In this document: positions 1-5,045 of the stretch, piece by piece
How positions within the stretch are numbered: the stretch's first letter is position 1
Layout of the letters: every line of letters begins with the position of its first letter
Source: Burkholderiales bacterium
Lineage (GTDB): Bacteria > Pseudomonadota > Gammaproteobacteria > Burkholderiales > Burkholderiaceae_C
NCBI GenBank assembly: GCA_013205525.1
Contig: JABMMR010000128.1
Span: 1-5,773, forward strand
Length of the DNA: 5,773 nt
Direction of reading: 5' to 3'
The notes under the pieces: generated by a model
Database searches by the model: none
Told to the model about the DNA's origin: nothing
Seen by the model: only the letters and a program-made list of their open reading frames with translations
Made by a program: the position numbers and the translations under genes

Positions 1-383
1 CCGCCGTTGTTCACATAGGCTTTGTGCACACCGTCTTGTGCCAGCAGGCCAATTAACTCTTGCGCCACCGAGCCCGCCACCGCCGCCATCGGGGTGACAA
101 AGCCATCATGTGCAGCCCAAGCCACGTCTTGTGCGGCCAGTCGCATGCGCTGCGCCACCACGCCTTGCAAGCTGCCCGCTCGCAGTGAGTACACCGGCTG
201 TCGCAGCACAGGCAACTCGGACACCAGTTCGGGCAACACGGTTTGAAAACGCTGCCAAGCAAGTTCAACTGCATGCTGGCAAGCCTCAGCTACGCCTTGG
301 GCCTGCAACACGATGTCGATAGGACCATGCTGGAAATGCCAACGACCCTCAGACATTGCGTTGCGTGTGGCTTGCATACTCAT
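1..383 (-). CDS. UPF0280 family protein (ApbE-superfamily), N-terminal part, cut by window edge
   Basis: This is the 5' part of a minus-strand gene; 127 complete codons are visible before the left edge. I translated it by hand from the reverse complement. Visible features are RWHFQHGPID near residues 14-23, an A-W-x-x-F helix, PELVSELPVLR at 51-61, RM at 79-80, and the strongly family-like FVTPMAAVAGSVA (95-107) and KAYVNNGG at the edge. FxTPMAAVAGxVA and YVNNGG are, from memory, hallmarks of UPF0280/COG2122, a family grouped with the FMN transferase ApbE but without a proven function. The ATG at 383-381 shares one base with the TGA (385-383) of the upstream reductase gene, a TGATG junction. 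No Shine-Dalgarno sequence is evident, so translation is probably coupled. Other in-frame ATGs lie at residues 3 and 10. A flavin-loading or maturation role for the reductase is only a hypothesis. Confidence 0.85.
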   Translation of the reverse strand, partial: MSMQATRNAMSEGRWHFQHGPIDIVLQAQGVAEACQHAVELAWQRFQTVLPELVSELPVLRQPVYSLRAGSLQGVVAQRMRLAAQDVAWAAHDGFVTPMAAVAGSVAQELIGLLAQDGVHKAYVNNG

Positions 384-1960
384 CAGCCCAACATGGGCGG
401 GTTGTCCAAGGGCCAAGGGTTGACGCCCGCAGGCGGCGTTTCCCATTTCAATTGTGTGGGTGCGCCATCATTGTGCCAAGCCCCATTTTTCAAGCTGTCG
501 TCGAGAGAACGCACAAAACCCATGTGGCCGCCCAAAGCTTGGTAGTCAGACAATTTCATGCTGAATTCAATTGGGGCCACGATGGCAGGCGTGGGCACGG
601 TGCCAAAACTGTTGGCGGGCATGCGCAACACGTCCACCATCAAGGTGATGCCGCCACCTGGCCATATATAGGCCGGCGCGCCGCCGCAGGTGACGTTAAC
701 CAAAGCTTTTTTCACCGCTCGCGTGAGTTGTATGGGGTTGTCGGTGACGCCAGAGCGCAGGCTGCCACCCGCACCTGCCAAAAATAACACCGACACCAAA
801 GAGGGTTCGCAGTTCTCACCAATGCGCTCCACCACATGCTGCACCTCGGGCGGCATCTCGGCGGGCTGGGCTTGCAGCGCTTCGTCCAACACAAACCAAG
901 CCGCATGTTCGCCGGTGGTGGACGTCATCAGCAAGCGTAAACCTGGCCAAGCTTCCTCGGGGTTCCACTCACCCAAAATAGACAGCGGGTCGCTGATGTC
1001 GGTGCCGCCCCAGCCCGTGCCTGCGGCAGCCACTTGGAAATAGCGCCCCGGCGTGGACTTGCGCCCATTGATGCGTATGCCGCTGGGCGGCATATGCAAA
1101 CCGCGCCCCGCTTGGTGTTCGGTGAGTACGCCGGTGATGTGGTCATCCACCACCACCACCTCATCGCACAAGCCCAACCACTGGCGCGCAAACATGCCCA
1201 CCGCCGCCGAGCCGCAGCCCACCCGCATGCGTTGCTCGGCAACACCCTCCACCACGGGTGCACGCCCAGCTTGTAACACCAGCTTGGCGCCGTTTTCAAT
1301 CTGCACTTCAGCGGCTTGCTGGTTGCCTAAGCGATGCATCAACTCCAATGCCATGCGCCCTTGTTTTTTGCCGCCACCGGTCAGGTGGTGCACGCCACCC
1401 AAGCTGAGCATTTGCGAGCCGTACTCGGCAGTGGTGACATGGCCCACCTCTTCACCTTGGTAATGCACGGCAGCACGCTCGTCACCCAAATACCTGTCGG
1501 TGTCTATCTTCACCTTCAAGCTGCAATAGCTGAAGATGCCTTCGGTGACCACGGTGACCATGTCCACGCCCTTAGATTTGGACGCGACGATAAAAGGTGC
1601 CGGTTTGTAATCGGGGTAGGTGGTGGAGGCACCAATGCCTGTAATAAACACACCGCGCTCAGCGTTGTCGATGGCGGGCAAGGTTTGGGGGGAAGTTTCT
1701 GCATCCAGCCGTGCATGCAAAGCCAGTGGTTTTGCGCTTTGCGCTTGCTGGCTTAAAAACACCACGGGGTCGAGTCGCACCAGCAGGCCGCCATGGTTGG
1801 CGTAGCGGTCACAAGCACCCACACGCCCCTCAGAAATATGGCACAGCACCGGACAAGCATTGCATTCCACCTTGCCCTCGCGCACCGGCCCATGGCGCGG
1901 TTCAACCCGCTGCAAGCCCAAGGGCAAGCCGTCGCTATGGGTGGTGGTTGGTGAAGCCAT
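383..1960 (-). CDS. hnr: 6-hydroxynicotinate reductase-like iron-sulfur protein
   Basis: The 525-residue protein resembles the ferredoxin-dependent 6-hydroxynicotinate reductase of Eubacterium barkeri nicotinate fermentation, which yields 1,4,5,6-tetrahydro-6-oxonicotinate. Near the N-terminus, C33, C36, C40 and C50 form CX2CX3CX9C within ECNACPVLCHISEGRVGAC, very probably an iron-sulfur cluster site. A glycine-rich VGCGSAAVGMF stretch (247-257) followed by EVVVVDDHITGV (267-278) could be part of a nucleotide or flavin fold. Further cysteines are at 146, 249, 265, 384 and 425. No signal peptide or membrane segment is seen, so it should be cytoplasmic. The divergent enamidase gene encodes the next step of the same pathway, which is the strongest support for the call. 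The ATG at 1960 is the only early ATG; an AGGGG lies directly against it, too close for a normal ribosome binding site. The function is inferred from family recognition and context. Substrate could differ in this organism. Confidence 0.82.
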   Translation of the reverse strand: MASPTTTHSDGLPLGLQRVEPRHGPVREGKVECNACPVLCHISEGRVGACDRYANHGGLLVRLDPVVFLSQQAQSAKPLALHARLDAETSPQTLPAIDNAERGVFITGIGASTTYPDYKPAPFIVASKSKGVDMVTVVTEGIFSYCSLKVKIDTDRYLGDERAAVHYQGEEVGHVTTAEYGSQMLSLGGVHHLTGGGKKQGRMALELMHRLGNQQAAEVQIENGAKLVLQAGRAPVVEGVAEQRMRVGCGSAAVGMFARQWLGLCDEVVVVDDHITGVLTEHQAGRGLHMPPSGIRINGRKSTPGRYFQVAAAGTGWGGTDISDPLSILGEWNPEEAWPGLRLLMTSTTGEHAAWFVLDEALQAQPAEMPPEVQHVVERIGENCEPSLVSVLFLAGAGGSLRSGVTDNPIQLTRAVKKALVNVTCGGAPAYIWPGGGITLMVDVLRMPANSFGTVPTPAIVAPIEFSMKLSDYQALGGHMGFVRSLDDSLKNGAWHNDGAPTQLKWETPPAGVNPWPLDNPPMLG

Positions 1961-1978
1961 CCCCTATTATGCTGGGGC

Positions 1979-2003
1979 GCGTGGCAGAATCATTTTCCAA
2001 CGC
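1979..2003. promoter_or_regulatory. imperfect palindrome, candidate operator
   Basis: Two 12-base arms, GCGTGGCAGAAT (1979-1990) and ATTTTCCAACGC (1992-2003), surround a central C. The second arm reversed and complemented is GCGTTGGAAAAT, matching the first at 9 of 12 positions, with the outer GCGT and inner AAT perfect. The site lies just downstream of the candidate plus-strand start point and over the expected -35 zone of the minus-strand promoter. One dimeric regulator bound here could therefore control both operons. No regulator gene is in the window and no family-specific motif is recognised. Confidence 0.35.
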
Positions 2004-2011
2004 AAGTATTC

Positions 2012-2017
2012 AGGAGA
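2012..2017 (+). promoter_or_regulatory. Shine-Dalgarno site of the enamidase gene
   Basis: AGGAGA, with AGGAG ending six bases before the ATG at 2023, is a near-ideal ribosome binding site. It fixes the enamidase start there rather than at any of the in-frame upstream start codons, which would run antisense through the reductase gene. Confidence 0.8.
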
Positions 2018-2022
2018 AGCCC

Positions 2023-3213
2023 ATGGCCAGCGCCACCCCAGACGAAGCCTCAGGCAAAGTTGTGATTAAAAACATTGGTTTGCTGCTCTCGGGCGACATA
2101 GATCAGCCCATCTTGGCGGCAGACACCATCGTGGTGATGGACGGCCTTATCACCGCCGTGGGGCGCTACAAAGACCTCGACACCGAGGGCGCAAAAACCA
2201 CCATCGATGTGCGCCAGACCTGCGTGGCACCTGGCTTGATCGACAGCCATGTGCACCCCGTGTTTGGCGACTGGACGCCCAGACAAAACCAAATCGGCTG
2301 GATAGACTCCACCATGAACGGCGGCGTGACCACCATGGTCTCGGCGGGCGAGGTGCATCTGCCGGGTCGCCCCAAAGACATCGTCGGCTTGAAAGCCTTG
2401 GCCATCACCGCGCAACGCGCTTTCAGCAACTTCCGCCCTGGCGGCGTGAAAGTGATTGCCGGTGCGCCCATCATCGAAAAAGGCATGACCGAGCACGATT
2501 TCGCCGAACTCGCCGCCGCCGGTGTGACCCTGTTGGGCGAGGTGGGTTTGGGCTCTGTGAAAGCCGGCTACGAGGCCAAAGAAATGGTGGCTTGGGCGCG
2601 CAAGCATGGCATACAAAGCACCATACACACGGGCGGGCCCTCCATTCCTGGCTCGGGCTTGATTGACAAAGACGTGGTGCTTGAAGCAGACGCCGACGTG
2701 ATTGGTCATATTAACGGCGGACACACTTCATTGAGCGAGGCGCATGTGTGCGAGTTGTGCGAGCAGTCGAGTCGCGCCATTGAAATTGTGCACAACGGCA
2801 ACGAGCGGGTCGCCATCGCTGCGGCCAAAGCCGCGCTGGAATTGAAATGCCCGCACCGCGTGATTTTGGGTACCGATGGGCCTGCGGGTTCGGGCGTTCA
2901 ACCGCTGGGTATGTTGCGCATGGTTGCGTTGCTCTCCAGCCTGGCCAACATTCCGGCTGAGCTGGTGTTTTGTTTCGCCACCGGCAACACGGCGCGTATC
3001 CGCAACCTGAACTGCGGCTTGATTGAAGTGGGCCGTGCAGCCGATTTTGTGTTCATGGACCGCGCCCAAGAAACCTCGGGTCGCACCCTTTTAGAGAGCG
3101 TGCAACTGGGCGATATTCCTGGCATTGGCATGGTGATGATCGACGGCTTGGTGCGCTGCCACCGCAGTCGCAACACGCCGCCTGCCACGCAGGTGCCGGT
3201 GGTGGTGCATTGA
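2023..3213 (+). CDS. ena: enamidase (amidohydrolase family)
   Basis: The 396-residue protein closely resembles Eubacterium barkeri enamidase, which hydrolyses 1,4,5,6-tetrahydro-6-oxonicotinate to 2-formylglutarate and ammonia. Shared stretches recalled from that enzyme include VVIKNIG near the N-terminus, GGVTTMVSAG (100-109), PGRPKD (114-119), HTGGPSIPGS (202-211), INGG (230-233), and GDIPGI plus SRNTPPA near the C-terminus. Amidohydrolase metal-ligand candidates are H76 and H78 in the HVH motif after strand 1, E173 in GEVGLG, H202, H229 and D285 in GTDGP. This fits a binuclear metal centre in a TIM barrel. The length matches the family. It should be cytoplasmic, with no signal peptide visible. 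A good Shine-Dalgarno site supports the start. The gene is divergent from the reductase that makes its expected substrate and overlaps the next gene by four bases. Other amidohydrolases are less likely given the whole-length similarity. Confidence 0.93.
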   Translation: MASATPDEASGKVVIKNIGLLLSGDIDQPILAADTIVVMDGLITAVGRYKDLDTEGAKTTIDVRQTCVAPGLIDSHVHPVFGDWTPRQNQIGWIDSTMNGGVTTMVSAGEVHLPGRPKDIVGLKALAITAQRAFSNFRPGGVKVIAGAPIIEKGMTEHDFAELAAAGVTLLGEVGLGSVKAGYEAKEMVAWARKHGIQSTIHTGGPSIPGSGLIDKDVVLEADADVIGHINGGHTSLSEAHVCELCEQSSRAIEIVHNGNERVAIAAAKAALELKCPHRVILGTDGPAGSGVQPLGMLRMVALLSSLANIPAELVFCFATGNTARIRNLNCGLIEVGRAADFVFMDRAQETSGRTLLESVQLGDIPGIGMVMIDGLVRCHRSRNTPPATQVPVVVH

Positions 3214-3980
3214 GCTCTGCGCCACTGCTGCACATCGCACAGGGCGTGGCGACCCTCACACTCAACCGCCCCGCGCAACGCAACCGCTTGGAGAACAGCG
3301 ACTTGTCGGTGTTGTTGCAGCATTTTGAGCACATCAACAATGATGCAGGCGTTCAGGTGGTGGTGTTGACGGCCAACACCACTGATCAACCCAAACCCGT
3401 GTTTTGCGCTGGCTTCGACATAGGCGGCTTTAGCGATGTTGACCACGGCTCCACCGCGTTTGAAAAAGTGCCCGAGGCTTTGGCTCAACTGCGACCCATC
3501 ACCATTTGCGCTTTGAACGGCAGTGTGTATGGCGGGGCCACCGACTTGGTACTGGCCTGCGATTTGCGCTTGGCGCTAGAGGGTGTTGAATGGCGCATGC
3601 CGGCGGCGGCTCTGGGCTTGCACTACTACCCCAGCGGTTTGCAGCGCTATGTCAGCCACTTTGGTATTGCTGCAGCCAAGCGGGCTTTTCTCACTGCACA
3701 GGTTTTTAATTCTGCCCAATTGCAAGCCTTGGGATTGTTTGAAAGCTTTTCTTCAGAGGCAGATTTTCCAACGCAGCTTGCCTCACTGGTGAATGATGTG
3801 CTGGCCTTGGCCCCACTGGCCGCACAGGCCACCAAGCGTTCGCTGAATGAAATCGCTGCAGGTCATTACGATGAAGCAAGGTTACGCGCGCGCGAAAGTC
3901 AAAGCAGCCGCACTGGGGATTTTGCTGAAGGCTTAAAGGCTTTTGCAGAGCGCAGAAAGCCGGTGTTCAAGGGGCGGTGA
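3210..3980 (+). CDS. crotonase-fold protein (enoyl-CoA hydratase/isomerase superfamily) without the canonical catalytic glutamates
   Basis: The 256-residue protein has the usual superfamily length and layout. LTLNRPAQRN (17-26) opens the fold, VFCAGFDIGGF (64-74) carries the first oxyanion-hole segment, and NGSVYGGATDLVLACDLRLA (103-122) the second, with G109 at the expected backbone position. Aligning by eye to rat mitochondrial crotonase, Glu144 is replaced by D112 and Glu164 (in QPE) by A132 (in MPAAALG). Ordinary hydratase chemistry is therefore doubtful; an isomerase, hydrolase or other CoA-thioester reaction is possible. GLHYYPSGLQRYV (136-148) follows. The start is a TTG sharing TTGA with the enamidase stop; no earlier in-frame ATG or GTG is evident and no strong Shine-Dalgarno is present, so coupled translation is likely. 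Operon position suggests a role in using ring-opened nicotinate products, presumably after CoA activation. The exact substrate is unknown. Confidence 0.88.
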   Translation: MSSAPLLHIAQGVATLTLNRPAQRNRLENSDLSVLLQHFEHINNDAGVQVVVLTANTTDQPKPVFCAGFDIGGFSDVDHGSTAFEKVPEALAQLRPITICALNGSVYGGATDLVLACDLRLALEGVEWRMPAAALGLHYYPSGLQRYVSHFGIAAAKRAFLTAQVFNSAQLQALGLFESFSSEADFPTQLASLVNDVLALAPLAAQATKRSLNEIAAGHYDEARLRARESQSSRTGDFAEGLKAFAERRKPVFKGR

Positions 3981-3983
3981 TCA
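3978..3983. other. abutting convergent stop codons
   Basis: TGATCA holds the TGA of the crotonase-like gene (3978-3980) and, on the other strand, the TGA of crtC (3983-3981), with no base between. No hairpin followed by a T-run is seen around it, so each transcript must end inside the opposing gene or by a factor-dependent route. Confidence 0.9.
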
Positions 3984-5045
3984 TGCCCTCCTCGGCATTC
4001 GCCACGGCAACATGGCTTGCACCACCGGCGACACCAAACGCGACATGGTGATGCTTTCGTGAAAGCTTTGCACCGACTCACCCAGTAAATGGCTTTGTAA
4101 CAAAGCGCGTTGGTAAAAAGGTGTGTCCTCCAACTGCTCGACCACACGGGCCGCGCCCTCGCTGCGCATGCGTCTGTCTAAACGCCACAGCGTTGTGGGC
4201 AGGGCTTGGCGCTTGGGTGCTTCAAACGGCAAGACCTCGCCTTGCGGCGTGAAGCGCAACGCCAGCAATTTGTCGCCCTGTTCTGGCTGGCCTTGTATGT
4301 CGTAAAGCACTGCGGTGCTGCCGTCCTTCATGGGGCTGCGCGACCAGTCCCATTCGCGGCAAGAGCGGTCTATAGGCTCATCGCCCTCATTCGAATCCAA
4401 ATAGCCAAGTCCTTGCCAGCGCTGCGCCGGCGAGTCCATCACCACCTCCACCCGCGCACTCGGCGCCAAGGGGCCCCAGCGGTGCTGGCCCTTGGCATCT
4501 ATGGGTGTGCTGAAGTTGAACAACTGATGCGGGTGCACCCGCACTTGTCCGCGCACGCTGTGCGGCCAAGGTACGCCCACCTCATTGATATCGATCACCA
4601 GCGATTGCCCATCCCAACGCAGTTGGCTGGGGCCTATGCTGAACTGATTTGCATCACGGTAGCAGTGCCGCGCTCCTCGCTCGGTCATGGTCCAGCGCTT
4701 GGCATTTCGCGAATACAGGGCCACATTCAAAGCGCAATGGTTGTCGGGGTTGACAACGCCACTGCGCCTGGCCCATGCGTAATAAGGTGAAAACACACTG
4801 CCCACAAACGCAATGATGGTCAGGCCGTGCTGGCCATCGTCGCTTAATGCGTCAAGGTACCACCAGAGGTAGCCGCCACTTTGGACGGCTTGGTCAAACC
4901 GAGGTTGGCCATCAGCGCCGCGGCCGCCAGTTGGCCCGACATCGCCGCCATCGGCACCCCCGGCCCCGGGTGCACGCTGCCCCCCGCCAGATACAGACCC
5001 GGCACCTGGCTCTTGGCGTTGGAACGGGCGAACGCCGCCATCCAT
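3981..5045 (-). CDS. crtC: acyclic carotenoid 1,2-hydratase (hydroxyneurosporene synthase)
   Basis: CrtC adds water to the terminal C1-C2 double bond of acyclic carotenoids such as neurosporene or lycopene, ahead of CrtD in the spheroidene/spirilloxanthin route. Counted from the ATG at 5045 (354 residues), conserved segments are GGYLWWYLDALSDDG (57-71), IAFVGSVFSPYYAWAR (78-93), GPSQLRWDGQSLVIDINE (138-155), GYLDSNEGDEPIDRSCREWDW (214-234, rich in conserved acidic and aromatic residues) and FYQRALL near the end, closing with PRRA. The start is uncertain. Homology is clear from about 4900, yet the nearest in-frame ATG is 5045, with others at 5126 (ATG, GGAG upstream at loose spacing) and 5195 (TTG, 404 residues in all). 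The first 50 or so residues from 5045 are Gly/Ala/Arg-rich and lie out of frame over the crtD end. Rhodobacter homologues are, from memory, shorter and begin near the IAFVGS motif. Its stop abuts the convergent crotonase-like gene. Confidence 0.93.
   Translation of the reverse strand: MDGGVRPFQRQEPGAGSVSGGGQRAPGAGGADGGDVGPTGGRGADGQPRFDQAVQSGGYLWWYLDALSDDGQHGLTIIAFVGSVFSPYYAWARRSGVVNPDNHCALNVALYSRNAKRWTMTERGARHCYRDANQFSIGPSQLRWDGQSLVIDINEVGVPWPHSVRGQVRVHPHQLFNFSTPIDAKGQHRWGPLAPSARVEVVMDSPAQRWQGLGYLDSNEGDEPIDRSCREWDWSRSPMKDGSTAVLYDIQGQPEQGDKLLALRFTPQGEVLPFEAPKRQALPTTLWRLDRRMRSEGAARVVEQLEDTPFYQRALLQSHLLGESVQSFHESITMSRLVSPVVQAMLPWRMPRRA
4844..5045 (-). other. crtD/crtC out-of-frame overlap
   Basis: Bases here are read in two minus-strand frames. 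The crtD frame encodes its conserved FAD-contact segment and C-terminal tail; the crtC frame encodes a Gly-rich leader and then the conserved FDQ and GGYLWWY region. Roughly 4844-4900 is dual-coding on homology grounds alone. The part up to 5045 depends on where crtC starts. Confidence 0.6.

Larger units (their letters stand above)
1961..2022. promoter_or_regulatory. divergent intergenic region between reductase and enamidase genes
   Basis: This 62-bp gap must hold the start signals for both outward operons. On the plus strand TATTAT (1965-1970) matches the sigma70 -10 consensus in five of six positions, but no good -35 sits at the right distance. On the minus strand, overlapping bases read CATAAT (1971-1966), only five bases before the reductase ATG, so a leaderless or nearly leaderless transcript is possible. 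Both promoter readings are weak inference; the divergent layout itself is certain. Confidence 0.5.

Noticed and set aside
356..787. Plus-strand open frame of 143 codons opposite the 3' half of the reductase gene
   Set aside because: Its composition (many Arg, His, Ala) mirrors the antisense of a real gene, and it has no ribosome binding site or family resemblance.
1620..1650. GIGASTT in the reductase as a covalent FMN attachment site for the UPF0280 partner
   Set aside because: It lacks the acidic residue and the Ser/Thr before GA expected for ApbE targets, so it cannot be called as a flavinylation motif.
1961..1977. CCCC/GGGG flanking TATTATGCT as a terminator or operator hairpin
   Set aside because: The stem is only four base pairs, lacks a T-run and overlaps the start region of the reductase; the match is too short to support a call.
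1711..2022. N-terminal extension of the enamidase frame by 104 codons
   Set aside because: It would run antisense through the reductase N-terminal region and past the divergent promoter. The ATG at 2023 has an excellent Shine-Dalgarno site and matches the family N-terminus.
2050..2724. Long open frame (224 codons) on the minus strand inside the enamidase gene
   Set aside because: The plus-strand frame matches enamidase along its whole length. The antisense frame is His/Gly-rich without any recognisable family, typical of a shadow in GC-rich DNA.
2898..3488. Minus-strand open frame of 196 codons across the enamidase/crotonase junction
   Set aside because: It spans two well-supported plus-strand genes and has no recognisable motif; it is an antisense shadow.
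3885..3894. CGCGCGCGCG alternating run, possible Z-DNA-prone site
   Set aside because: Ten bases inside a coding region of GC-rich DNA are explained by Arg/Ala codons (RLRARES); nothing else supports a function.
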